Positions 52,419-61,360 of a stretch of 64,000 bases of DNA are shown here, one piece after another. Both the position numbers and the translations under genes were made by a program. The notes under the pieces are model-generated. The model worked only from the letters and a program-made list of their open reading frames with translations. It did no database searches and had not been told where the DNA came from. Position 1 is the first letter of the stretch, and every line of letters begins with the position of its first letter. Source of the DNA: Tenacibaculum finnmarkense (lineage in GTDB: Bacteria; Bacteroidota; Bacteroidia; Flavobacteriales; Flavobacteriaceae); contig NZ_OENA01000053.1 of assembly GCF_900239185.1 (NCBI RefSeq), positions 248,305 through 312,304 of the forward strand, in the 5' to 3' direction.

Positions 52419-54848
52419 TTAAAATGTTTGTATAATACTTATTGAAAAATTTCTATTAGGCTCAGGAACTTCAATTAACCGATAAAAACTGGTGTGGTTA
52501 AAAACCGTTTTATTGAAAATATTATTTAATTTCCCTTGAATTTTCATCGGATTTTTTTTCGAAAACACCGAAATATTAGTGTGTAATCCTGCGTTAATTA
52601 CCGTAGCTCCGTTGGTTGGTTTTTCGGGCGGCACGATGTCATTTTGATTTGCCGTGCTTCTCAGGTTCGAAAAAAACTTGGTTTTTTCAAAAAACACCCA
52701 ATCGTTAAAGGTGTATTCAAAAGAAAAAACACCTGTTAATGGCGGCGAAAACGGCAGTGAAAAATTCTTTTTTTCGCCGTTTAATTGTCTCGATTTTACG
52801 TATTCTAAAGAAGCAGTAAAGGCTATTTTTTTAATAGGATTATATTCTAAGGTAATTTCGCCACCATATCTAAAAACCTTATTTTGAGTATATTTATATT
52901 TCTGAAGCGTTTCATAATAGCCAGAAGTTGGGGTTAAATAAATATAATTATCAAAATAATTAGCAAAAGGCGTTAGTTGAATACTTGCTTTTTTAAAATT
53001 ATTAAATTCAGAAAAATCAGCTTTAAATTCTGCATCTATTTGATACGAACTTTCGGGTTTTAAATCAATTTTTCCTTGCTCATATCGGTACATATGATAA
53101 TTTACACCATTAGAAGCAAGCTCATTGGCTAGCGGAATTCGAAAACTTTTACCAATATTTATTTTATAAAGCGTGTTTTTTAATGAATAACTAATTCCTG
53201 CGGATGCACTAAAATTATCAAAATGCAAGTTGTTTTTTGTGGCACGCTGTAGTTTTTGCATCGAAATAATACCATTTTTATTAACAGGCGATACAAATGA
53301 TTCGTAATAGGGTTGTGTTTTTAGGTTTCCGTAATCGTAACGAATACCAGCATCAATATGTAAATTGGTATTAACTTTTAGTTGATTATAGACAAAAGCT
53401 CCCACAGTAAAACGGGTATATTCAGGAATAAGAAAACCCCAACCCGCAATTTTATTATGCTGATATTCTACATTAATTCCTGTGGCTATTTTATAATCAT
53501 CAAAATAATAATTCTCATTTTTGATGTTAAAATTATAGGTGTTTTTAGTAAAACGACGCTCCATAGTGCCTGTCGGTTTTGACATATACCCGTGTGCAAT
53601 AGGCTCAGAATGTTCTTCTCTATCATTTTTTTGAAAACCAATTTCGATAGCTAGCGTGTTGTTTTTGAGCGAAAAATGAGTATTGTTATTTATTTTAAAA
53701 TGATTTACTTTATGAAGCGGTAAATCAATATCGTTGCTACTTTTATCGTAATTAATTTTAGAAGTTCGCACTTCTAACCCGTGTGCATTGGCAAAAAAAC
53801 CATTTTTAGCATGAACATTGCTAATGTAAGTGGTGGAGTTCAGGGCATCATCGGTATATCCTAAACTAAAACCGATATTATGATTTTTTCCTGCGGTATT
53901 TCGCAAATAATTTTGATGTAAATCAAAAATATAATTGTCGTAGGTTATCTTACGAACAGGCACTTTGTAATCGCCGTATTGCTGATGTGTAATTCGAGTT
54001 TTATAATACCAATGTTTGTAGCGTTGCTTTACACCGAATGAAATTCCATATAAATTATTGTTGTTTTTATGAGTGATATTCATTTCTCCTGCTAAAGAAT
54101 TTACATTGGGTAGGGTATTATTTTTGATATTAATAACCCCCGCAATAGCATCAGAACCGTACATTAACGAAGCTGCTCCTTTGGTAATTTCAATACTTTC
54201 AACATTGTATTGATCAATTTCTAAACCATGATCGGCACCCCATTGTTGCGCTTCGTGTTTTATGCCATTTTCAACCACTACAACCCTGTTAAAACCAAGC
54301 CCTCTTATAGTAGGTTTTGACTGCCCCGAACCGATAGTTATCGCACTAACCCCTGGTATATTTTGAAGCGTTTGCATTAGGCTATTATCCCTGTTTTGAG
54401 CTAAAAATTCCGTGTTAATTTTTTGCTTATTACCACTGTATTTAATAAAATTTTTTACAGGTTTTTGTGTAATAATAACCTCGTTTAATATGGCGTTATC
54501 TGGTGTAATCGCAATGATTAGTAGGGCATTTTTTTTAGAAAAATCAACTGTTTTCTGATAATTAACATAGCCTATGTGCGTAATTTTAAGCAGTTTTCTA
54601 GGGCTTTTTTCTTCGGATATTTCCTCAGATATTTGGTTAAATATTTGATGAAAAATAGCATTTCCGTTAAGGTTTGTGTAGGCGTGTTTCCTCCCGATGC
54701 TCACATGAGCATTAGGTAGCACTTTATGTGTTGTTTTATCAATTATAGTTATAGTAAGATCCTGCTTTTTTTGAGAAAGCATTTTTTGACTAAAAAATAG
54801 AAGATGAAACAATACACAAAATAAAGCGCTGAAGCTTCGTTTTGTCAT
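52419..54848 (-). CDS. TonB-dependent receptor, probable metal receptor
   Basis: The 809 residues have a signal peptide, a CarboxypepD_reg-like N-domain (about 28-115) and a plug domain with NSLMQTLQNIPGVSAITIGS, TIRGLGFNRVVVVENGIKHE and ITKGAASLMYGSDAIAGVIN. A 22-strand barrel ends in PNRNFSISIIQTF. The receptor should import a scarce ligand through the outer membrane with TonB-ExbBD energy. The neighbours are two DUF4625 lipoproteins with His patches and a His/Cys-rich small protein, so zinc or copper is my inference; siderophores are less likely. Confidence 0.88.
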   Translation of the reverse strand: MTKRSFSALFCVLFHLLFFSQKMLSQKKQDLTITIIDKTTHKVLPNAHVSIGRKHAYTNLNGNAIFHQIFNQISEEISEEKSPRKLLKITHIGYVNYQKTVDFSKKNALLIIAITPDNAILNEVIITQKPVKNFIKYSGNKQKINTEFLAQNRDNSLMQTLQNIPGVSAITIGSGQSKPTIRGLGFNRVVVVENGIKHEAQQWGADHGLEIDQYNVESIEITKGAASLMYGSDAIAGVINIKNNTLPNVNSLAGEMNITHKNNNNLYGISFGVKQRYKHWYYKTRITHQQYGDYKVPVRKITYDNYIFDLHQNYLRNTAGKNHNIGFSLGYTDDALNSTTYISNVHAKNGFFANAHGLEVRTSKINYDKSSNDIDLPLHKVNHFKINNNTHFSLKNNTLAIEIGFQKNDREEHSEPIAHGYMSKPTGTMERRFTKNTYNFNIKNENYYFDDYKIATGINVEYQHNKIAGWGFLIPEYTRFTVGAFVYNQLKVNTNLHIDAGIRYDYGNLKTQPYYESFVSPVNKNGIISMQKLQRATKNNLHFDNFSASAGISYSLKNTLYKINIGKSFRIPLANELASNGVNYHMYRYEQGKIDLKPESSYQIDAEFKADFSEFNNFKKASIQLTPFANYFDNYIYLTPTSGYYETLQKYKYTQNKVFRYGGEITLEYNPIKKIAFTASLEYVKSRQLNGEKKNFSLPFSPPLTGVFSFEYTFNDWVFFEKTKFFSNLRSTANQNDIVPPEKPTNGATVINAGLHTNISVFSKKNPMKIQGKLNNIFNKTVFNHTSFYRLIEVPEPNRNFSISIIQTF

Positions 54849-54979
54849 AATGATCTAAAAAATAATAAAAAGTAAGTGATTGTTTTATAGTTAAATACGG
54901 TTTTTTAAACGGGTATTTAATGCTAAAACAGATTGAAGAATGGCTATTTATACCGATAAATAAATCATACAAAAAACAG

Positions 54980-55006
54980 CATCAACTAATTTAATTTAGG
55001 TTGATG
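54980..55006 (-). terminator. Terminator after the His-rich protein gene
   Basis: CATCAAC (54980-54986) pairs with GTTGATG (55000-55006). On the minus strand a six-T run follows, so it ends the 55040-55375 transcript before the TonB receptor gene. Confidence 0.65.
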
Positions 55007-55039
55007 TTTGTATAATAGCTAAATAAAAAGCATAAATAT

Positions 55040-55375
55040 TTAAGAAATAGTAGGCGGTGCTCTTAATCTTTTAATAGAAGAATAACAAAAAGATAAGGTT
55101 ATTGATTTATAATTTTCAATAACAATTTTATTAGCAGTAAAAGTTACTGCTTCGGTAAAAATATTCGATGAAAAATTAAACGAAGAAAACGCAAAGTAAC
55201 ATACATCACAATGATCATTTACAGACTCGTGTAAGTGTGTTAATTTTTCTTTACAATCATGGTGCTGGTCATTCTCATGATGATGGCTTGCTTTAACAAT
55301 ACTAGGAAGCATAAGAAGAAACACCAAAAATATAGCGGTGATTTTACTTAAGAAACTATGTTGTTTTACGACCAT
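55040..55375 (-). CDS. Small His/Cys-rich exported protein, probable metal-related
   Basis: The 111 residues have a signal peptide (AIFLVFLLMLPSIVKA) directly followed by SHHHENDQHHDCKEKLTHLH and NDHCDVCYFAFSSF. The dense His and the HxxxxxHCDVC arrangement look like a metal-binding patch. The C-terminus ends in a short KRLRAPPTIS, a form seen in small proteins encoded next to metal TonB receptors in flavobacteria. It has its own promoter box and terminator but sits directly upstream of the receptor gene. Confidence 0.72.
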   Translation of the reverse strand: MVVKQHSFLSKITAIFLVFLLMLPSIVKASHHHENDQHHDCKEKLTHLHESVNDHCDVCYFAFSSFNFSSNIFTEAVTFTANKIVIENYKSITLSFCYSSIKRLRAPPTIS

Positions 55376-55393
55376 TTATTTATTGAAAAAAAG

Positions 55394-55401
55394 CAAAGGT
55401 A
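55394..55401 (-). promoter_or_regulatory. -7 box TACCTTTG of the His-rich protein gene
   Basis: The plus strand reads CAAAGGTA, an exact TAnnTTTG box on the minus strand, 18 bases before the start codon at 55375. Confidence 0.6.
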
Positions 55402-55470
55402 AGTTTTAAATTAAAAATGGAGTAAATAGTTCTGTTAAAATTTGTGTTTTTTTAGGAGATGTGTAAAATC

Positions 55471-55508
55471 AATAATTACGGATTATAATTTTATAATCCG
55501 TAATTATT
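55471..55508. repeat. AT-rich perfect palindrome, copy 2
   Basis: AATAATTACGGATTATAA (55471-55488) is a perfect 18-base inverse of 55491-55508. The core ATTACGGATTATAA...TTATAATCCGTAAT is shared with 50841-50886. It lies 9 bases after the stop of the M3 peptidase gene and may act as its transcription end. Confidence 0.75.
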
Positions 55509-55517
55509 AATTGCTTT

Positions 55518-57539
55518 TTATGAAATTAATCCAGCACGTTTTAAAAGCGCATCTGGTTTTGGTTCTTTTCCTCGGAAGCGTTTGTATAATTCCATTGGTT
55601 TTTCAGTTCCACCTTTTGAAAGTACGTTTTCTTTAAATTTCGTAGCTACTTCTTTGTTGAAAATTCCTTTTTCTAAGAAATATTCAAAAGCATCGGCATC
55701 TAAAACTTCCGCCCATTTATATGAATAATATCCAGCAGAATATCCTCCTTGAAAAATATGAGAAAAAGCAGTACTCATACAATTTTCATCAACTTCAGGA
55801 TATAATTTAGTATCCGCAAAGGCGTTATTTTCAAATTCTTTAACTGATTTAATTGTTTCTGGCGATTCGTTACCATGCCATTGCATGTCTAATAATCCAA
55901 AACTTAACTGACGTAAAGTTTGCATTCCTTCGTGAAAACTAGCTGATTCTTTAATTTTCTCCACATATTCCATTGGAATTGTTTCCCCAGTTTCATAGTG
56001 TTTTGCAAATAACTCTAAAGCTTCTTTTTCGTAACACCAATTTTCTAAAACCTGACTTGGTAATTCTACGAAATCCCAAGAAACCGAAGTTCCTGATAAG
56101 CTTGTATACCTTGTGTTTGCTAACATTCCGTGAAGTGCGTGCCCAAATTCATGGAATAGGGTAGTAACCTCGTTAAAAGTTAACAAAGAAGGTTTTGTTT
56201 CGGTTGGTTTGGTAAAATTACAAACAATAGAAACTTGCGGACGCTCGTTAACATCATTTTTAACATATTGCGATTTATAAGAAGTCATCCAAGCACCATT
56301 TCTTTTTCCTTTTCTTGGGTGAAAATCAGCATAAAAATGCGATACAAAATTTCCGTTTGTATCGGTAACGTTGTATGTTTTTACATCTTTATGATATGTA
56401 TCTATCGATGTAATTTCTTCAAATTTTAAATCGAATAATTTATTGGCTATTTCAAAAGCACCATCAATTACATTTTCTAATTTAAAATATGGCTTCAATA
56501 ATTCTTGATCTAAAGAAAAAAGTTCTTTTTTTAATTTTTCAGAATAATAAGCGCCATCCCATTTTTGAAGTTGGTCGATACCATCTAATTTTTTGGCGTA
56601 GGCTTCTAAGTTATCAAATTCACGTTTTGCGGCAGGTTTTGCTTTTTTCAATAAATCGTTAGAAAATGACAATACTTTTTCAGGGGTTTCCGCCATTCGT
56701 TCTTCTAAAACAAAATGAGCGTGGGTTTTATATCCTAAAATATTAGCTCTTTTATAACGAAGATTTACAATATCTAAAACGATTTGTTCATTATTGTATT
56801 TATTATCTTGAAAGGCTTTTTTACCAGCCGAAATAGCGAATTTTTTACGTAATTCTCTATTATCAGCATAAGTCATAAAAGGAATATAACTCGGATAATC
56901 TAAGGTAAAAATCCAACCTTCTTTTTCTTTTGATTTAGCAATTTCTTTAGCCGCTTCTTTTACACTTTCTGGTAATCCTGACAACTCATTTTCATCAGTT
57001 AAATGCATTTCAAAAGCATTGGTTTCTGCTAATACATTTTCGCCAAATTGCAATGATAATTTTGATAATTCGGTATCAATTTTACGTAATTCAGTTTTAT
57101 CAGCATCATTTAAATTCGCACCATTTCTAGCAAAACTTTTGTATTGTTTATCTAATAAAGTAGTCTGTTCAGGTGTTAAATTTAAAGAATCTTTTTTTTG
57201 ATAAACTGCTTTTACTCTATTAAAAAGTGCTTCGTTTAAAGTGATGTCATTTCTGAATTCACTTAACAATGGAGAAAGTTCTTTGGCTATTTTTTGAATT
57301 TCATCATTCGTTTCAGCAGAATTTAAGTTGAAAAAAATTGAGGTAATTCTATTTAATTTTTCCCCTGCAAAATCTAAGGCAACAGTTGTATTTTCAAAAG
57401 AAGGCGTATCAGAATTTTCAATAATACTTTTAATTTCTTCTTTTGCTAATTCGATTGCTTTTTCAATAGCGGGTTTATAGTGTTTTTCTTCTATTTGAGA
57501 AAAAGGAGGTGTTTTAAAATGGTGTAATAAAGGATTCAT
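55518..57539 (-). CDS. M3 family zinc metallopeptidase (oligopeptidase/dipeptidyl carboxypeptidase)
   Basis: This 673-residue zinc peptidase of the oligopeptidase A/Dcp group cleaves short peptides in the cytoplasm. The zinc site HEFGH is at residues 463-467 (LFHEFGHALHGML), with the later Glu ligand in WDFVELPSQVLENW and the substrate region FQGGYSAGYYSYKWAEVLDADAFE. Length is normal for OpdA/Dcp. No signal peptide is present. It is a single gene bounded by a palindrome at its 3' end. Confidence 0.93.
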   Translation of the reverse strand: MNPLLHHFKTPPFSQIEEKHYKPAIEKAIELAKEEIKSIIENSDTPSFENTTVALDFAGEKLNRITSIFFNLNSAETNDEIQKIAKELSPLLSEFRNDITLNEALFNRVKAVYQKKDSLNLTPEQTTLLDKQYKSFARNGANLNDADKTELRKIDTELSKLSLQFGENVLAETNAFEMHLTDENELSGLPESVKEAAKEIAKSKEKEGWIFTLDYPSYIPFMTYADNRELRKKFAISAGKKAFQDNKYNNEQIVLDIVNLRYKRANILGYKTHAHFVLEERMAETPEKVLSFSNDLLKKAKPAAKREFDNLEAYAKKLDGIDQLQKWDGAYYSEKLKKELFSLDQELLKPYFKLENVIDGAFEIANKLFDLKFEEITSIDTYHKDVKTYNVTDTNGNFVSHFYADFHPRKGKRNGAWMTSYKSQYVKNDVNERPQVSIVCNFTKPTETKPSLLTFNEVTTLFHEFGHALHGMLANTRYTSLSGTSVSWDFVELPSQVLENWCYEKEALELFAKHYETGETIPMEYVEKIKESASFHEGMQTLRQLSFGLLDMQWHGNESPETIKSVKEFENNAFADTKLYPEVDENCMSTAFSHIFQGGYSAGYYSYKWAEVLDADAFEYFLEKGIFNKEVATKFKENVLSKGGTEKPMELYKRFRGKEPKPDALLKRAGLIS

Positions 57540-57640
57540 TAAATAGGTGCGTTTTAAAATGAATAATAAAAATGAATAAAAAGTAAAAATAACGAAATTA
57601 CTTGTAGCAAATAAGGTTTAAAAAAAGTACTTCATAAAAA

Positions 57641-57671
57641 AACCTCACCAATTTTTAAAATTGATGAGGTT
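57641..57671 (-). terminator. Terminator of purE
   Basis: AACCTCACCAATTTT (57641-57655) faces AAAATTGATGAGGTT (57657-57671). The one mismatch is C-A on the plus strand but a G-U pair on the minus strand, which fits minus-strand transcription of purE; a long U tract follows. Confidence 0.8.
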
Positions 57672-57694
57672 TGATAATTTTATAGAATAGAATT

Positions 57695-58174
57695 TTATTT
57701 ACGAACTCTTTCAGACGCTTTTTCAACCTTTAGTTTTAATTCTTCTTTGTAGGCGATAATTTTATCTAAAATTGTAGCATCCGAAGCACCAATAATTTGG
57801 GCTGCTAAAATACCTGCATTTTTTGCACCATCTAAAGCTACAGTTGCCACGGGAACACCTCCTGGCATTTGTAATATTGATAAAACAGAATCCCAACCAT
57901 CAATAGAATTTCTGCTTTTTACAGGAACTCCAATAATAGGCAACGGACTCATAGATGCTACCATTCCTGGTAAATGAGCTGCTCCACCAGCACCTGCAAT
58001 AATTACTTGAATACCACGTTTGTGAGCATTTTTAGAATAATCAACTAATTTTTCAGGAGTTCTGTGAGCAGAAACAATATCTACTTCTATTTTGATATCA
58101 AAACTCTCTAAAATATCAATTGCTTCTTGCATGATTGGAAGATCTGAATCGCTTCCCATTATAATACCTACCAT
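57695..58174 (-). CDS. purE: N5-carboxyaminoimidazole ribonucleotide mutase
   Basis: PurE (class I) converts N5-CAIR to CAIR in purine synthesis, using the product of PurK. The 159 residues hold the substrate loop GIIMGSDSDLPIMQEA, the DIVSAHRTPEKLVDY motif and GAGGAAHLPGMVASM. Length is normal. It is the last gene of the minus-strand run purK, ATPase, HNH, purE, separated from its partner purK by the two defence-like genes. No promoter box of its own is obvious. Confidence 0.96.
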   Translation of the reverse strand: MVGIIMGSDSDLPIMQEAIDILESFDIKIEVDIVSAHRTPEKLVDYSKNAHKRGIQVIIAGAGGAAHLPGMVASMSPLPIIGVPVKSRNSIDGWDSVLSILQMPGGVPVATVALDGAKNAGILAAQIIGASDATILDKIIAYKEELKLKVEKASERVRK

Positions 58175-58212
58175 AATTTTATGTTTTATTATTTGTGTGT
58201 GTTGTTATTATT

Positions 58213-58809
58213 TTATTGAATTTCAGGAAGTAACTCCCAAATATTGATGTTAAATTCTTCGTTAATCGCTCTTAAATAATGAACTCCATTAATATGGTCA
58301 TTAATTAATGTTTTAAAGAAATTATCAGCAGATTCACCAGAAAGTTTCATGTATTTTTTTGTCCTCTTGATATATTTTTTTCGATTATCAGCTAGCATAA
58401 GGTCATCTAATTTGAGTAAATTAATTAGATTTTTAGCTTCAATATCGTTTGAATTAGCTAAAAAATAATCGCCATATTCGTATAAAACTCTATTTTCAAA
58501 AGTGGCATCTGTTGGATGTAAAATAGGCTGAAAATTCTCCCATTTAGAAGATTTTTCTTTATTCCATTGATGTTTTACTAAAAACCAATTTTGATAAGAA
58601 TCCGCTTCTTTTCCTTTTAATGTCGGATTAAAATGTTCGATATCTTTCGCATCTGTTCTGCTAATATATTCTTGGGTATAAGCACAAAATCCTTTTTGCT
58701 CTTTGTATAGAATCTTCGAAATCTTTTTATTATTTGCAGAATTTCCAACAATATAATTTAAGTTTTCTTTTATAATTTTAGAGTCTACTTTTTTGATACT
58801 TCTTTTCAT
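58213..58809 (-). CDS. HNH-type endonuclease, PtuB-like (Septu-like defence)
   Basis: The 198 residues contain LYKEQKGFCAYTQEYI (35-49), IEHFNP (57-62) and SYQNWFLVKHQWNKEKS (from 71). This Cys-Ala-Tyr, Ile-Glu-His-Phe-x-Pro, Asn-Trp series is the layout of the PtuB HNH nucleases of the Septu anti-phage system. The usual CxYC zinc pair is changed: Thr45 replaces the second Cys. His59 and Asn74 are candidate catalytic residues. It starts 2 bases after the ATPase gene, so they are surely co-translated. It also resembles the HNH partner of retron-associated systems. Inferred role: toxic nuclease. Confidence 0.78.
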   Translation of the reverse strand: MKRSIKKVDSKIIKENLNYIVGNSANNKKISKILYKEQKGFCAYTQEYISRTDAKDIEHFNPTLKGKEADSYQNWFLVKHQWNKEKSSKWENFQPILHPTDATFENRVLYEYGDYFLANSNDIEAKNLINLLKLDDLMLADNRKKYIKRTKKYMKLSGESADNFFKTLINDHINGVHYLRAINEEFNINIWELLPEIQ

Positions 58810-58811
58810 AC

Positions 58812-60092
58812 CTAAAAATTATAAGTATCTCCTAATTTCATAAATTCAAAAAGCATCTTTTTCTTCTTTTCAGTATCTTTTTCCTTTGGAATAGCCTGTT
58901 TTAAATTTAGGTATTTTTTGTAAGCGTTTTGTCCGTGTTTATTGTAATAGTTAACACCGAAATCATTTTTTAACATGTCGTTTGGATCATCGCCAATTGG
59001 AGAACTTCCTCTTTTAACGGCAACTTTACCATCGGTATCAAAATATAAAATAAAGCGTTCTTCAGGTTCAAAAGAAGCAGCAATAAAAGGAGAATGCGTT
59101 GCTATAATAAATTGAGCATCGGGCGCAAGGTTTTGATAATTTTCCATCAAAGACATTTGCATATCAGGATATAAAGAACGCTCAGGTTCATCCATTAATA
59201 TAATGGCATCTTTGGTATTTAATTTGAATAACGGCAAAAAAGAAAGCAATAATCCTTTCGTTCCGGTACTTGTGTGTTGTATCGGAATTATTTCTTCGTT
59301 TCTTTTATTGATGATAGGAATGGAATATTCTGTATTTACTAAATCAACTTCTAAATTTAATTTTTCTAATAACGGATTAAATTTATCAGCAAAATCCATT
59401 AATTTATTAGGATTTTCTTGTTGCCATTTTGAAAATTCAGCTTGTAATTTTTTTGGGTCGTTTAATAAACCTTTATGAATCAATTCTGACATTTTTTGAG
59501 TAAACTTCTTTCGATAATCAAGAATGTCTTTTATAAGAAATAGCCATGTTTCTTTTGGTACGTTACTGCCAAAAATGGTTGTTATTCCGTTACTGATTTC
59601 ATTGTCATTTAATATATTAGGAAGTTTTTCAATTAAGTCTATTGGATTCTCTGTAAACACCTTAATATTTTCATCTGAAATAATATTAGCTTTGAAAAAT
59701 AAGAGATTTGATTTTTTATCATTTGGAATTAAAGAACCTACCATTCCGCCTCCATCTCCCATAATCTGTTTATATTCAAGTTCTTTATAAGTAGTTACTT
59801 CATTATTAATTTTATAAATATCATTTTTGAAATTTATAATTAATTCACCTTTTAATTGTTCTGTGAAATTATTATTAGGATAAAGAATCTCACCAACTAC
59901 CTCTTGATTTAAAGCTTTTTTTATCTTCGAAAATAACAACTCCAATAAATTAGTTTTTCCAGTAGCACTTTGCCCAATAAAACAGATTTTATCTAAAGGC
60001 TCACCTTTTCGTTTTCCACTTTGATACGTAAAATCAAAATCTAGGTTTTCTAGGTGTTTATATTGTGCTATTTTTAATTTTGAAATCTTCAT
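58812..60092 (-). CDS. AAA ATPase, PtuA-like (Septu-like defence)
   Basis: The 426-residue SMC/OLD-type ATPase has an N-terminal strand pair (ISKLKIAQYKHLENLDFDF) and Walker A GQSATGKT (residues 40-47). A central helical insertion is followed by the ABC-like STGTKGLLLSFLPLF, Walker B AIILMDEPERSLYPDMQ and the switch His in FIIATHSPFIAASF. With the HNH gene 2 bases downstream this is the PtuA-PtuB arrangement. It starts 21 bases after purK on the same strand, so it probably shares the purK promoter. Base composition is more AT-rich than purK. Confidence 0.82.
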   Translation of the reverse strand: MKISKLKIAQYKHLENLDFDFTYQSGKRKGEPLDKICFIGQSATGKTNLLELLFSKIKKALNQEVVGEILYPNNNFTEQLKGELIINFKNDIYKINNEVTTYKELEYKQIMGDGGGMVGSLIPNDKKSNLLFFKANIISDENIKVFTENPIDLIEKLPNILNDNEISNGITTIFGSNVPKETWLFLIKDILDYRKKFTQKMSELIHKGLLNDPKKLQAEFSKWQQENPNKLMDFADKFNPLLEKLNLEVDLVNTEYSIPIINKRNEEIIPIQHTSTGTKGLLLSFLPLFKLNTKDAIILMDEPERSLYPDMQMSLMENYQNLAPDAQFIIATHSPFIAASFEPEERFILYFDTDGKVAVKRGSSPIGDDPNDMLKNDFGVNYYNKHGQNAYKKYLNLKQAIPKEKDTEKKKKMLFEFMKLGDTYNF

Positions 60093-60113
60093 TTTTGGAG
60101 TTGAATAAAAATA

Positions 60114-61271
60114 TTATTTACTAATAACTCTAATCGTTTCTTTTACTTGCTGTGCAACTTTTCTGGCGATATCAATATCTTGATTAACAATAGTTACATG
60201 TCCCATTTTTCGGAAAGGTTTGGTTATTTTTTTTCCGTAGATATGTGGTGTAACACCATCAATTTTTAAAATTGCATCCATGTTTTCGTAGACAACATCA
60301 CCAGTAAAACCTTCTTCGCCTACTAAATTCACCATAATTCCAGCAACTTTACTATCGGTATTTCCTAAAGGAAGGTTTAAAATACTACGTAAATGCTGCT
60401 CAAATTGATTGGTATAACTTGCTTCAATTGAATAATGCCCAGAATTATGAGTACGTGGTGCAACTTCATTTACTAAAATTTCATCGTTTTGAGTTTGAAA
60501 CATTTCAACAGCTAATAAACCAACAAAATCTAATGTTTTTGCAATTTTTAACGCAATTTCTTGTGCTTTTTTAGCTACAGAATCTTCAATTCTTGCAGGG
60601 CAAATAACATATTCTACCTGATTTGCTTCTGGATGAAACTCCATTTCAACTACAGGATACGTTTTAATATCGCCATCAGCATTCCTAGCAACAATTACGG
60701 CTAATTCGTTTTTAAATGGGATTAATTTTTCGGCAATACATTCGCCTTCAGGTAAAGATTGTAAGTCGTTATAATTACGAACGACCTTTACACCAGTACC
60801 ATCATAGCCAAATTGTGCCGCTTTCCAAACAAAAGGAAATTCAATAAGCTTGTTTTCATACGAATGTTTTAATTCGTCTAAAAAAGCAAAATGAGAAAAA
60901 TCAGCAGTAGGAATTTGATGTTCTTTATAAAATGATTTCTGATGCGCTTTGTTTTGAATAATTCTTAAACTAGCGGGCTTCGGATAAATGGTCAATCCTT
61001 CTGCTTCTAATTTGTCTAAGGCATCAATATTTACATTTTCTATTTCAATAGTTAAGACATCAACTTTTTTACCGAAATTATAAACGGTATCAAAATCGAA
61101 TAAATCGCCTTGATGAAATTCATTGCAAATTTGTGCGCAAGGAGCTTGTTGGTTATCACCTAAAATAACGGTGTAAATATCAAATTTTTGGGTTTCGCTA
61201 AGTAGCATTCGTCCTAATTGTCCGCCACCGAGAACACCTAATTTAAAGTCTGAAGAAAAATAATTTGTCAA
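60114..61271 (-). CDS. purK: 5-(carboxyamino)imidazole ribonucleotide synthase
   Basis: PurK is an ATP-grasp ligase that carboxylates AIR to N5-CAIR with ATP and bicarbonate. The 385 residues begin SSDFKLGVLGGGQLGRMLL. They show ATP-grasp motifs FPFVWKAAQFGYDGTGVKVV, VAEMFQT-like VGLLAVEMFQTQ and ILVNEVAPRTHNSGHYSIEAS. The start is a TTG (61271). It heads the minus-strand run; the promoter box is at 61299-61306. In many flavobacteria purE follows directly, but here two defence-like genes intervene. Confidence 0.95.
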   Translation of the reverse strand: MTNYFSSDFKLGVLGGGQLGRMLLSETQKFDIYTVILGDNQQAPCAQICNEFHQGDLFDFDTVYNFGKKVDVLTIEIENVNIDALDKLEAEGLTIYPKPASLRIIQNKAHQKSFYKEHQIPTADFSHFAFLDELKHSYENKLIEFPFVWKAAQFGYDGTGVKVVRNYNDLQSLPEGECIAEKLIPFKNELAVIVARNADGDIKTYPVVEMEFHPEANQVEYVICPARIEDSVAKKAQEIALKIAKTLDFVGLLAVEMFQTQNDEILVNEVAPRTHNSGHYSIEASYTNQFEQHLRSILNLPLGNTDSKVAGIMVNLVGEEGFTGDVVYENMDAILKIDGVTPHIYGKKITKPFRKMGHVTIVNQDIDIARKVAQQVKETIRVISK

Positions 61272-61298
61272 GATAAATAGTTTAAAATGTTGTTAGCA

Positions 61299-61306
61299 CA
61301 AAAATA
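61299..61306 (-). promoter_or_regulatory. -7 box TATTTTTG of purK and the genes behind it
   Basis: The plus strand reads CAAAAATA, an exact TAnnTTTG box on the minus strand, 27 bases before the TTG start. As no terminator is visible before 57671, it may drive purK, both defence-like genes and purE. Confidence 0.6.
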
Positions 61307-61360
61307 ACACTCTAAAGGATAGAATAATTATATATAAGCGTATATTTAAAAAGCATGTAT

